Shown: positions 51,104 to 59,746 of the stretch, piece by piece
Layout: every line of letters begins with the position of its first letter
Numbering within the stretch: position 1 is the first letter of the stretch
Assembly (NCBI GenBank): GCA_964415525.1
Contig: CAYQAS010000009.1
Location: 1-64,000, forward strand
From: CAZPUI01 sp964415525
Lineage (GTDB): Bacteria; Acidobacteriota; Holophagae; Holophagales; Holophagaceae
Reading direction: 5' to 3'
Length of the DNA: 64,000 bases
Made by a program: the position numbers and the translations under genes
The notes under the pieces: generated by a model
Database searches by the model: none
Seen by the model: only the letters and a program-made list of their open reading frames with translations
Told to the model about the DNA's origin: nothing

Positions 51104-54100
51104 CTAGAACCGGAAACCGAGGCTGGCGGTCACGGACCGTCCGCTGTTCCAGTAGTTGACGGTGCTGCCGGGCTCCGTGGTCCCAAAGCGCTTCGTGTCG
51201 AGGATCAGCTGGCTGTTGCCCACGGTGTCGAGGGTGTTGAAGCTCCGGTTGTAGTCGTTCACGAAGTGATTGAGGACGTTGTCGATCTTGATCTCGCCGA
51301 ACAGCTTGGCCGTCTTGTAGATCGGCACTTCGTAGTTGATCTGGCAGCTGAGGTTCCAGGCGTCGTTGGCCGTGTTCGGATTCCGGCCGCCGAAGAACTT
51401 CGTGTACCCCGTGGGCGCGCTCGGGTATTCCACGCCATGAGCATCCGAGCCCAGGCTGGCAATCGAGGGGCTGAAGTCCACGTCCGTGGTAGAGCCGAAG
51501 CGCCGACCGGTGGTGTAGCGCAGGAACCAGCCGGTGGTGATGCGGCCTGCACCCGCCGGGTGCAAGGTGGTCAGATAGAGGTTGAGGCGGTGGGTCTGGT
51601 CGTTGCTCAAGGGGCCGTACGGCGCGAACTCATCCACCTTGCCGTTGGCGACCTGCCAGCGGTGCTGGTTGTAGAGCCCGCTCACCCCGTAGTCGGCGAT
51701 CATCTGGCCGCCCACATCGCTGCCTTCGTGGTTGCCCGTGAGGCGGCTGTAGGTCCAATTGCCGCCCAGGGTGTACCAGGCCTTGCGGAGGGTGAAGTCC
51801 ATCTCGAGGGCCTGATAGTCGCGCTTCAGCTCGCTGCCGTTGAAGATCCGCGTGACCTGGCTGTACATCGGGTCCAGGCCGGAATTCGAAGGATCCTGCA
51901 GCAGCACCATCTGGTCGGCGGCGTAGTCCTGGGCAAAGGCCCAGTCCCGTTTCCAGGTGCGGTTCACATAGGTGACGCGGAAACTGGAGTTGTTGGGGAA
52001 GTTGTGGGCGAAGCCCAGGGTCAGCTCGTTCATGTAGGGGACCTTCAGGTCGCCCTCGATGCGATAACCCTTGGAACTGTCGGAGAAGGCCAGCACCTTC
52101 TTGTAGTTCTTGATGTCGTAGAACTGGTCGAGGCTGAGGAAGCGCAGGCCATACATGTCGAGACCACCCACCATGTCCCCAGGGCCCGCGCCGGGCTGGC
52201 CGGCGATGCCCGTGAACTGGCGGTCCACCTGGATCTGCTCCTCGGAGCCCGTGAGGTATTTCGTGAAGGCCTGGGGCAGGTAGCCCAGGAGGCGGGCGGC
52301 AGTGAAGGTAATCAGGTTGGCGTTGTCACCCTTCACGTCGTAGCGAACCTGCAGACGCGGGGAGAAATCCGTCGTGGAGAAGACATCCGCACCGTCTGAA
52401 TTCTTGGCAATGAACTTCTCCATGCGCAGGCCAGCCATCACGTTCCAGTGGCTGTCGATCGTCCACTGATCGTTGACGTAGGCCGCCTGGTGGTCGTTGT
52501 TGTAGGTGCCTCCCTGGCCGAAGTACTGCATCACGGAAGGGATGGGACCGCTGTAGCCACCGCCGCTCTGGCCAAGGCTCGTCCAGTTCGCGCCATTGGT
52601 GTGGTAGGCCGGGACGATGATCTGACCGGTGCCGTTGATGTACATGCCGGGCGCGCGGAAGATCGCGTGGTTGGTACCCCAGTAGCCGGGAGACACGCGC
52701 TGGGACTGGTAGTAGTCCACGCCGAAGTCCACCTCGTGGTTGCCCGCGGCCTCCACGTTCCAGGTGAAATTGAGGTTGGCGGTCGTGTTGCGGTCGCCAT
52801 CCACCCCGGGGCTCATGTAGCCGAAGGGCCAGCCGTTGGAGACACGGGAGCCGCTGGCGTTCGTGCCGAGGTTGAGCACCTTTTGACCGGTGCCGCCATG
52901 GGCCGCATCGCCGGTGCCATAGGTCTGATCGGTCTTGGCGTGGGTGTAGCGGCCCTCCACGAAGAGGTTGCCGCCCAGGATGCCGCGGTAGGTGAGGCTG
53001 AGGTTGCGCTGGGCCGTGGTGTTCTGGCCGAGGGCCGCCTCGGCGCTCGTGTTCCACAGATCATCCCAGTAGTCCGTGGGGCCCTTGGTGCGGTCGGCCT
53101 TGAGATAGGCAGCCTCCACGGTGTGGTCCTGGGTGATGGCGAAGGTGAGCTTGCCCTCGAAATACTTGTAGTCGTTATTCCGGGCGATTTCAGTACCCGC
53201 CTGGAAGCGGGTGAATCGGTAGCCCGTCGGGATGGCGCTTCCCGCAGCTGGCGTTCCATCAGTCGGGGTCTTGGGCGCGTAGATCGTCTGAGTCAGGGCG
53301 TTGGCGGCGCTGGCCCAGGAGGGACCGACGATGCGGGTCACCCGGACGGGAGGGTTGTCCTTCACGCCATAGGCCATGCCGCCGAGGTCCGTGCCGTTGG
53401 GCACGAGGATCGTCGCGATGGCGAAGCGCAGGCGACCAGGGATGATGGGGCCGTTCAGCGTCACGTCCCAGCGGGGGCTGATGGTGTCCTTGTTGGTGCG
53501 GTTGTAGTCGTCCTGGGGCCGGGTGGACTCCCAGTTCAAGCGGGTAGCGTTGGCGCGCAGGGAGCCGTGGAAGGTATCGCTTCCGGTCTTGGTAGTCACG
53601 TTGATAGCGCCACCCAGCACGCGGCCCTGGCGGGCGTTGAGGGGGCTGAGGAGCACCTGGATGTCCTCGACGTTGTCCTCCACGAACCACTGGTCGCCGG
53701 TGAAGTAGCCCCGGCTCTCGTTCTTCACCTCCGCGCCGTTCACCTGGTACATCGTGTTGTTCGTGTTGCCGCCGCGGATCGTGGGCCGATAGGTCGTAGT
53801 GGTGTTCACCACGCCGGGGGCCAACGCGAGCGCGCCGAAGAAGCCGCGGTCCGTGGTCGGGATGGCGGACAGCTCGTCCACGCTGTAGTTGCTGGCAACC
53901 TTGGTATCCGTCTTCTGGATGGCGGAGGAGGAACCGATGACCTCCACCTCCGTGCTCGCGATGGCCTGGGCCCGCAGGACGATGTCTCGGCGCGGGTTCA
54001 TGCCGAGGCCCAGGCGCAGGTCATGGATGCTGGTGGAAAGGTAGCCGTCCTTGGCGACGACAACCTTGAACGTGCCCAGGGGCAGCAGGGGCACGCGCCA

Positions 54101-54298
54101 CTCGCCGCGGGCATCCGTGGTGATGACGCGATCGGCGAAGAGGGCGGGGGAAGACAGGATGACCTTGGCCCCAGTCACGGCTCGGCCTGCCTCATCCCGG
54201 ACGGCGCCGGAAAGCGAGGCGGAGGCCTGCTGGGCCGCGGCGGGCAAGGCGATCAGGCAGCAGACGAGCGCGGAAAGTTTGAAAGTGTTGCGTTCCAT
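51104..54298 (-). CDS. Oar-like TonB-dependent receptor, locus B
   Basis: 1064 residues. Signal peptide (LIALPAAAQQ), carboxypeptidase-regulatory-like domain (about 28-115: GAVRDEAGRAVTGAKVIL), plug (about 125-250, with VEDIQVLLSPLNARQGRVLGGAINVTTKTGS) and large barrel ending SLGFRF. Paralog of the locus A receptor with the same gene order around it. GAGGAG precedes the ATG. Expected to import large glycans or glycopeptides; specificity cannot be read from sequence. The upstream partner ends 27 nt before it, the downstream one starts 19 nt after. Confidence 0.93.
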   Translation of the reverse strand: MERNTFKLSALVCCLIALPAAAQQASASLSGAVRDEAGRAVTGAKVILSSPALFADRVITTDARGEWRVPLLPLGTFKVVVAKDGYLSTSIHDLRLGLGMNPRRDIVLRAQAIASTEVEVIGSSSAIQKTDTKVASNYSVDELSAIPTTDRGFFGALALAPGVVNTTTTYRPTIRGGNTNNTMYQVNGAEVKNESRGYFTGDQWFVEDNVEDIQVLLSPLNARQGRVLGGAINVTTKTGSDTFHGSLRANATRLNWESTRPQDDYNRTNKDTISPRWDVTLNGPIIPGRLRFAIATILVPNGTDLGGMAYGVKDNPPVRVTRIVGPSWASAANALTQTIYAPKTPTDGTPAAGSAIPTGYRFTRFQAGTEIARNNDYKYFEGKLTFAITQDHTVEAAYLKADRTKGPTDYWDDLWNTSAEAALGQNTTAQRNLSLTYRGILGGNLFVEGRYTHAKTDQTYGTGDAAHGGTGQKVLNLGTNASGSRVSNGWPFGYMSPGVDGDRNTTANLNFTWNVEAAGNHEVDFGVDYYQSQRVSPGYWGTNHAIFRAPGMYINGTGQIIVPAYHTNGANWTSLGQSGGGYSGPIPSVMQYFGQGGTYNNDHQAAYVNDQWTIDSHWNVMAGLRMEKFIAKNSDGADVFSTTDFSPRLQVRYDVKGDNANLITFTAARLLGYLPQAFTKYLTGSEEQIQVDRQFTGIAGQPGAGPGDMVGGLDMYGLRFLSLDQFYDIKNYKKVLAFSDSSKGYRIEGDLKVPYMNELTLGFAHNFPNNSSFRVTYVNRTWKRDWAFAQDYAADQMVLLQDPSNSGLDPMYSQVTRIFNGSELKRDYQALEMDFTLRKAWYTLGGNWTYSRLTGNHEGSDVGGQMIADYGVSGLYNQHRWQVANGKVDEFAPYGPLSNDQTHRLNLYLTTLHPAGAGRITTGWFLRYTTGRRFGSTTDVDFSPSIASLGSDAHGVEYPSAPTGYTKFFGGRNPNTANDAWNLSCQINYEVPIYKTAKLFGEIKIDNVLNHFVNDYNRSFNTLDTVGNSQLILDTKRFGTTEPGSTVNYWNSGRSVTASLGFRF

Positions 54299-54325
54299 GG
54301 ATGAATCTCCTCGGTCCGGCGGTCG

Positions 54326-55066
54326 CTAGAAACGGAACACGTAGGCGAACTCGACGTGGGGCGCGAAGCGCGTCCTGCTGTCGAGACGGTCCTGCGCGGT
54401 CGATTGCGCACCGGCCACGTGGACGTAGTCGTAGGACTTGTAGTTCAGGACGAGGAGGTTCACTTCCAGGCTGGAGCTCTCGTCAAGGCGGTAGTCGATG
54501 CCGGCATAGGGGCTGAAGCCGAGGTTGCCCTTGATGGGCACGCCGTTGTAGGTGTCCAAGTACGTGCCGGGCTTGGCGTCACTGGGTCGGGGATTCCAGG
54601 GATCGTTGCGGTCGCTGTAGCCGTCCGCGATGGTGCCCATGTACTGGTGGCGGAAGCGGTTGAAGGTGAGCTGCAGGCCCGCGTGGTAGGTGAGTTCCTC
54701 ACCGGGGTTGCGCTCAAAACCCAGGCGCAGGGTCGTGCCGTCCAGGCCGTTCTTGCGCACGTCGGCGGAGTAGCGCGGGTCCACGGTCTTGCCGGGGACG
54801 GTGGCCATCCCGCCGACCTCCGCGCGGTAGGCCTGGCCGGACTTGTAGAAGTAGCCGAGTTCCGCGGTGAAACGGCCAAGGGCATTGCGATAGCCCACCT
54901 CGAACCCCATGCCGAGGAGGCGACCGTCCAGCTTGTCCTGGAGACCCGCTGCCTGACCGGCGACGCGGAACTTGAAGCGGGTATCAAGGTCAGAGCCCTG
55001 GCTGGCCAAGGGAGACGCAGCGGCTGCAAGCAGGGCCCCAGCGAGGGCCAAGCGGGTCACGGGCAT
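54326..55066 (-). CDS. Small outer-membrane beta-barrel protein, locus B first gene
   Basis: 246 residues. Signal peptide to about 23 (SPLASQG), barrel strands and terminal EFAYVFRF. Homologue of the locus A first gene (15119), sharing the blocks PGKTVDPRYSADVRKN, YLDTYNGVPIKGNLGFSPYAG and LEVNLLVLNYK. It opens the operon. GGAGG lies 5 nt before the ATG. A receptor-accessory role is inferred from the twice-conserved arrangement. Confidence 0.77.
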   Translation of the reverse strand: MPVTRLALAGALLAAAASPLASQGSDLDTRFKFRVAGQAAGLQDKLDGRLLGMGFEVGYRNALGRFTAELGYFYKSGQAYRAEVGGMATVPGKTVDPRYSADVRKNGLDGTTLRLGFERNPGEELTYHAGLQLTFNRFRHQYMGTIADGYSDRNDPWNPRPSDAKPGTYLDTYNGVPIKGNLGFSPYAGIDYRLDESSSLEVNLLVLNYKSYDYVHVAGAQSTAQDRLDSRTRFAPHVEFAYVFRF

Positions 55067-55251
55067 GGAATGCCTCCGGACGTGAGGGGTGGGAGATGGG
55101 GAGTGGAAAAACGGTTGCCTGGCAGGCCGAGGGCCGCCCTCCAGAGCGCCATCTGGCGCGGCTTGGGAGGGAGTTACCTGAGAAGAAGCCAGGGAACCAC
55201 TTGCACTCTACGAGGGGGTTCGTGCCAGCGAAATCCGAAGTTTTATCGCTT

Positions 55252-55269
55252 GATTTGCACGTTTTGACA
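55252..55269 (-). promoter_or_regulatory. Candidate operator, site c (locus B TonB operon)
   Basis: On the minus strand TGTCAAAACGTGCAAATC, identical to site d at 14 of 18 positions, including TGTCA and GTGCAAATC. It lies 185 nt before the barrel start at 55066. A related half-site, AGTGCAAG, is 54 bp nearer the gene, so two dimers or tandem monomers could bind. Confidence 0.6.
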
Positions 55270-55380
55270 TAGCCCCTTTTCAACACTTCAAGCCCAGCCC
55301 GATGAAGCCCTTTGACAGCGCTTGTCCGATTCATACCCCTGCCGGCCTAGCCCTGAAGACCAGGCTCATCCGGGCAGTGG

Positions 55381-55648
55381 TCTTTCATCGCTGTGCATCA
55401 TTGCGCATCGCTGGCCAAATGCAGCTCAAACCGGAGATACATGGCGAGGAACAGCGATGAAAGGCATTGTTTCCAACCGTCCTCAAGGCGCCGAGCGAGT
55501 CATCAGGGCAACATTCTTTCATCGCGGTGCGTCACAGCACATTGCTGGCCAAACGCAGTTCAAGCCGGAGAGGCACGGCGATGAACAGCGATGGAAGGCA
55601 TTGTTTCCCGCCATCCTCAAGGCGCCGAACGAGTCCAGACGAAAAATG
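55381..55648. repeat. Two tandem copies of a 134-bp structured repeat
   Basis: Unit 1 is 55381-55514 and unit 2 is 55515-55648. By hand alignment the first 120 positions show about 18 differences and no gaps, so the period is exactly 134. In unit 1, TTTCATCGCTGT (55383-55394) pairs perfectly with ACAGCGATGAAA (55451-55462). Unit 2 keeps a related stem with changes. The unit ends at the PTS-operon terminator. Confidence 0.85.
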
Positions 55649-55673
55649 GGGCCTCCCATGTGGAGACCCCAAA
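55641..55673 (-). terminator. Terminator of the PTS operon
   Basis: On the minus strand TGGGG-T-CTCC and GGAG-G-CCCCA form a stem closed by a short loop and run straight into TTTTT (55642-55646). It lies 17 nt past the stop of the fusion gene. Confidence 0.82.
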
Positions 55674-55689
55674 CGAATACCGTCATCCG

Positions 55690-58206
55690 TCAGATCAGGC
55701 CCTGGGTCTCCTGAACCAGGAAATCGGCCACGGCTACGGAATCAGGGATGCCTTCCAGGGTGTGGCGGAATCCCTCCCGCATGAGGCGGCGGGCCAAGTG
55801 CGCGAAGAGGCGCAGGTGGTCCTCCTTCGCCTCTTCTCCAGGCAGGGCGAGGAGGAGCACCGTATGGACGGAGCCCTCTCCCTCCGTTCCCCAACGCACC
55901 GGATGCTCGAGGCGCAGGAGGGCCAGGGTGGGATGGCTGAGGGCATCGGTCTGGCAGTGGGGAACGGCATAGCCGTGCCCGACACCGGTGGCGACCATGC
56001 ACTCCCGGGCCCAGATGGCCTCTTCCACGGCATCCGGAGTTTCCGTGCGGCCCGCGACATGGAGCCGCTCGACCAGGAGCTTCAGGGATTCTTCCCGGCT
56101 CGCACACGGCGCATCCAACATCACCAGGTCGGGTTCCACCAGCGGACGAGGCGGTACCGCGGGACGGAAAGCCTGAAGCAGTCGGCGGACGGAATCCGCA
56201 TCGGGCTGGGTCAGGGCCTCCTCGGTCAGGACCCTCGCCCGCTCCATGTCGAGGCGCTCGACCGCCTCCTTCAGGCGCGGAATGCTTGAGGGGGCGACAC
56301 TCAGGGTGCGGTAGCCCAACCCAGCCAGCAGGGGCAGGAGTTCTGGATCCGCAGCCATCTCGCCGCATAGGCTGAGGGGACGCCCCAGGCGCGTGGTTTC
56401 ACGGGCGATGAGGTCGAGCATCCGCAGGGTGGCGGGGTGCCAGTGGTAGTCCGCGCGCGCGACCCCGGGATTGCCCCGGTCCGCCGCGAACAGATACTGC
56501 ACCAGGTCGTTGGTCCCCACGCAGAAGAAGTCCGCCAGATCTGCAACGGAGGCCAGACACAGAGCCAGGGCAGGCACTTCCACCATGACCCCCAGCGCGA
56601 GCGGATGGACGGCCAGTTCACGGGCGACCTCGACCATCAGATCGCGCACCCAGACCAGTTCCTCGCGGGTCGCCACCATGGGGACCATGAGGCGAATGGG
56701 TCCTCGCGCACTCGTTCGCAGGGCGGCACGCAGCTGGGTTCGGATCACATCGGCATGCTCCCGGTACCAGCGGACGGCGCGCCGCCCCAGGAAGGGGTTG
56801 GCCTCCCACGGTAACCGTAGGCCCGGCAGGGGCTTGTCACCGCCCACATCCAGCAGGCGCAGGGTGACCGGACGCCCATCGGCCGCCTCCAGCACGGCCT
56901 CGTAGGCGACCCGCTGCCGATCCTCACCTGGGAGACCTCCCGCCTCCACGAACAGCGTCTCGCTGCGGAAGAGCCCCACGCCTTCGGCCCCCAGGGCAAA
57001 GGCACCCGGGGCCTCTTCCGCGAGGCTGAGGTTTGCCTGAATGGACAGGGAATGTCCATCCAGCGTGCACACGCTCCGGCCGGCGGTACCGCGGAGCCGA
57101 TCCCGCACGGCCTCCCGGGCCTCCCTCTCAATCGCGTAGTAGCGTCGAATGGGTTCGGGTGGCGCCACCGCCAGGAGGCCGCGCCGCCCATCCAGTAGCA
57201 GATTCGCGCCCTCCTGCACATCCCGAGGTCCCAGATGAATGCCGCCCACGAGCGGGATGCCGAACGAACGCGCGAGGATGGCGATGTGGGAGGTCGGCCC
57301 GCAGTCCGCGACCACGAGCCCTTGCACGTGGCGGAGGTCCAGGGCCAGGAACTGGCTGAGCGTAAGGTCCCAGGCCACGACAATGCTTGGGCCATCCAAA
57401 GAAGTGCCCGAGGCCTCCGCCGCCGCCTCTCCCAGGGCGCGGACCAGACGCCCGCAAAGATCCCTCACATCCACGGCGCGCTCCCGCAGCAGGGGCTGGT
57501 TCGCGGCCTCCAGGGCTTCCACCCAGCCGCGTCCGGCCTCCAGCACTGCGGACCGCGCGGTGAGCGCACGTTCCCGGATGCCCGAGGCCACGCTGGCACG
57601 CCAGTTACGGTCCTGCAGGATCGCGCGATGGGCCTCCAGGATGCCCCGCATGGTGGGATGCTCGGCCTGGAGCGCACTGACTGCGAGCTCATCCTCCACC
57701 GCCTGCAGCACCTCCGAGAACCGGCGCTGCTCCAACTCCGGTCCATCGTCGGATACCGCGGGCAGTTCACCAGGAAGGGCGCGGCTCCCACGGAAACAGG
57801 CCGACCCCTCCCCCAGTCCAGGGCTGAGGGACACGCCTGAAAACCAGCGGGTGCCTCCGCCCTCGAGGAGACGCGCCAAAGCGGTGCCCAAGGTCCCAGC
57901 CGGGGCAGGCTCAGGCTCCCGATCCGTTTCCAGGAAATCGTGCGCCAGGAACGCACTCAGCCCCTCCCTTGCCGACTGCGCATCCCGCCCCTGGATGCGC
58001 AGTCGGCAGGAGTCCCCGAACCCCGTATCCGTGGCAATGACGCTCAGCAGGTCCTGCAGGTTCGCGCGTCGGCCGTTCCGGGCATTCACCAGGGTGCACT
58101 CCGCATGGAAGCCCTGAGCGAAACGCCTCAGCGCCGCAGCCGGACGGGCGTGCAGCCCACGCACGAGGGGAAAGAGGAAGGCATGTTCCAGTGCTGGCGC
58201 GGTCAT
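55690..58206 (-). CDS. PTS multiphosphoryl transfer protein, HPr-EI-EIIA fusion
   Basis: 838 residues. HPr domain (about 1-95) with H19 in GLHARPA; enzyme I (about 115-670) with H307 in PTSHIAILARSFGIPL and the CGEMA motif; EIIA-fructose domain (about 690-838) with H750 in GYAVPHC. It carries phosphate from PEP to EIIB in the cytoplasm and makes the operon self-sufficient. Its ATG overlaps the EIIB stop (ATGA), so EIIC, EIIB and the fusion are translationally coupled. The domain order HPr-EI-EIIA differs from the E. coli FruB order EIIA-HPr. Confidence 0.95.
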   Translation of the reverse strand: MTAPALEHAFLFPLVRGLHARPAAALRRFAQGFHAECTLVNARNGRRANLQDLLSVIATDTGFGDSCRLRIQGRDAQSAREGLSAFLAHDFLETDREPEPAPAGTLGTALARLLEGGGTRWFSGVSLSPGLGEGSACFRGSRALPGELPAVSDDGPELEQRRFSEVLQAVEDELAVSALQAEHPTMRGILEAHRAILQDRNWRASVASGIRERALTARSAVLEAGRGWVEALEAANQPLLRERAVDVRDLCGRLVRALGEAAAEASGTSLDGPSIVVAWDLTLSQFLALDLRHVQGLVVADCGPTSHIAILARSFGIPLVGGIHLGPRDVQEGANLLLDGRRGLLAVAPPEPIRRYYAIEREAREAVRDRLRGTAGRSVCTLDGHSLSIQANLSLAEEAPGAFALGAEGVGLFRSETLFVEAGGLPGEDRQRVAYEAVLEAADGRPVTLRLLDVGGDKPLPGLRLPWEANPFLGRRAVRWYREHADVIRTQLRAALRTSARGPIRLMVPMVATREELVWVRDLMVEVARELAVHPLALGVMVEVPALALCLASVADLADFFCVGTNDLVQYLFAADRGNPGVARADYHWHPATLRMLDLIARETTRLGRPLSLCGEMAADPELLPLLAGLGYRTLSVAPSSIPRLKEAVERLDMERARVLTEEALTQPDADSVRRLLQAFRPAVPPRPLVEPDLVMLDAPCASREESLKLLVERLHVAGRTETPDAVEEAIWARECMVATGVGHGYAVPHCQTDALSHPTLALLRLEHPVRWGTEGEGSVHTVLLLALPGEEAKEDHLRLFAHLARRLMREGFRHTLEGIPDSVAVADFLVQETQGLI

Positions 58207-58505
58207 CCCTGAAGCTCGGCGAAGAGCTGTTCGGGATGCCGGATGGCCCGCTGAACGGGCACCTCCAGCACACGGGGGATGGCGGAAAACCGCTCCCTGC
58301 CCAGCACGGGGACATCCGTGGCGAGGATGAGGGCCTCGGCGCCCTCCAGATCCTCTGCCGTCAGCGCATTTTCGATGCCCATGGCCCCTTGCGTCTCCAC
58401 CTTGACCCAGTGGCCGAGCCGGGCGCCGACGCGCTCGAGCTGCTCGGCGGCCATGTAGGTGTGGGCGATGCCTGTTGGACAGGCCGTGATGGCAACGATC
58501 TTCAT
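58203..58505 (-). CDS. Fructose-type PTS EIIB subunit
   Basis: 100 residues with phosphocysteine C9 in ACPTGIAHTYMAAEQ. It overlaps the genes on both sides by 4 nt (ATGA junctions with EIIC and the fusion protein). It passes phosphate from the EIIA domain to the sugar moved by EIIC. Near-twin of the orphan EIIB at 10776. Confidence 0.95.
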   Translation of the reverse strand: MKIVAITACPTGIAHTYMAAEQLERVGARLGHWVKVETQGAMGIENALTAEDLEGAEALILATDVPVLGRERFSAIPRVLEVPVQRAIRHPEQLFAELQG

Positions 58506-59539
58506 GGTTTTCCGCTCTCAGGAGTGGGCCGCTGGGCACGCAGGAAATTGACAATCAAGGCCACGAGCAGGCTGCCTGCGGCGATGGCGAGGACGTAGGC
58601 GAGGCGGTGCTCCACCACAGGAAGCACGATGAGGCCGCCGTGAGGCGCGTGATCCTGCACACCCAGCAGGAGGGCCAGCACCGCACCGAGCGCGGAACCC
58701 GCCATGATCGTGGGAATCACGCGGAAAGGATCCGCTGCGGCGAAAGGGATGGCCCCTTCCGTGATGCCGATGGCTCCCATGGCGAGAGCCGCCAGCCCCG
58801 ACTCCCGCTCCTGTTCACCCCAGAGCCGGGGACGCAGAAGTGTTGCGAGGCCGAGCCCCAGCGGCGGGATGCAGATGGCCACGGCGCAGGCGCCCATCAC
58901 CTCCGGATGCCCCTCCTTGATGAGCGCAGCGCCAAAGAAGAAGGCCGCCTTGTTCACGGGCCCCCCCATGTCGAAGGCGATCATCGACCCCAGGATCAAA
59001 CCCAGCACCACCTGATGCCCGCCTCCCAAGTGCCGCAGGCCCGCTGTCAGTCCATCCATCAACCCCTTGATGGGCGCGCCCAGCACCAGGATGAGCAGTC
59101 CACCCACCACGATGGAGGAGAGCACCGGCAGCACGAGGATGGGCATCACGGGGCGCGCCAGGCGGTGGAGGGGCAGGCGCTTCAACTGCTGAACGAGGAG
59201 CCCTGCCAGGAATCCCGAGACGATGCTGCCCAGGAAGCCCGCCCCCAGGGCATGGGCGATCGCCCCGCCCACGAAGCCAGGAACCAACCCCGGCCGGTCC
59301 GCCAGACCGAAGGCGATGTAGCCCGAGAGCACCGGCCCCACCAGGGCGAAGGTGGCCTCACCGATCGTGTGGAGGAGCCGCAGGGTGGGCGCCTGGGAGA
59401 AGTCCGGCCCCAACCCCGGTCGCATGGGGGCGAACCCCACCGCCAAGGCGATGAGGATGCCGCCACATGCCACGAAGGGGATCACGTGGGAGACCCCGCA
59501 GAGGAGGGCCTGCTTCAGACGCTGGAGGTAGGGACGCAT
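58502..59539 (-). CDS. Fructose-type PTS EIIC permease
   Basis: 345 residues, polytopic (about nine spans). The DMGGPVNKAA and GITEGAIPFAAADPFRVIP motifs match fructose-class EIIC, which transports fructose, mannose or related hexoses with phosphorylation. The sugar cannot be told from sequence; mannose is suggested by the GH92 setting. Start at MRPYLQRLKQ; the frame is open upstream but crosses the regulatory region. The ribosome binding site is weak. First gene of the operon, divergent from AraC-family regulator 2. Confidence 0.93.
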   Translation of the reverse strand: MRPYLQRLKQALLCGVSHVIPFVACGGILIALAVGFAPMRPGLGPDFSQAPTLRLLHTIGEATFALVGPVLSGYIAFGLADRPGLVPGFVGGAIAHALGAGFLGSIVSGFLAGLLVQQLKRLPLHRLARPVMPILVLPVLSSIVVGGLLILVLGAPIKGLMDGLTAGLRHLGGGHQVVLGLILGSMIAFDMGGPVNKAAFFFGAALIKEGHPEVMGACAVAICIPPLGLGLATLLRPRLWGEQERESGLAALAMGAIGITEGAIPFAAADPFRVIPTIMAGSALGAVLALLLGVQDHAPHGGLIVLPVVEHRLAYVLAIAAGSLLVALIVNFLRAQRPTPESGKP

Positions 59540-59712
59540 GGGAAGCCCGAGATGGTTTTGAACACATCCGCAGGGTGCGGGAGGCCGATGTTTACGCTCC
59601 GGCCATGGAATTTCGAGAGGGGACCACACTGCAGAAGTGCACTTGCGAAGCGATCTTCTTGCTACTTTACGACGCAGAGGCCCCTGTTGAGAGGCGTCCA
59701 GAATGCGCACCG

Positions 59713-59730
59713 GATTTGCACTAAGTGACA
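59713..59730 (-). promoter_or_regulatory. Candidate operator, site d (PTS operon / AraC regulator 2)
   Basis: On the minus strand TGTCACTTAGTGCAAATC, 173 nt before the EIIC start. It also ends 16 nt before the regulator start at 59747, so binding could repress the regulator while activating the PTS. A 10-bp palindrome AAGTGCACTT (59635-59644) in the same region shares the AGTGCA core. Confidence 0.6.
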
Positions 59731-59746
59731 CAACGAGGAGATTCGC

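Larger units (their letters stand above)
55067..55689. other. 623-bp intergenic region with operator, tandem repeat and terminator
   Basis: The longest non-coding stretch in the window. From left to right it holds the locus B promoter region with the candidate operator at 55252-55269 and a second half-match CACTTGCACTCTACGAG near 55197-55213, then the 134-bp tandem repeat (55381-55648), then the terminator of the PTS operon. Open frames across the repeat are an effect of its composition; no signal, domain or ribosome binding site supports them. Confidence 0.7.

Noticed and set aside
55381..55648. CRISPR-like array
   Set aside because: Only two direct units of 134 bp, no short repeats with unique spacers and no cas genes.
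55322..55784. Open frames across the 134-bp repeat
   Set aside because: All three plus-strand frames are partly open across the repeat because of its sequence; no ribosome binding site or domain, and the frames run into the PTS terminator and gene.
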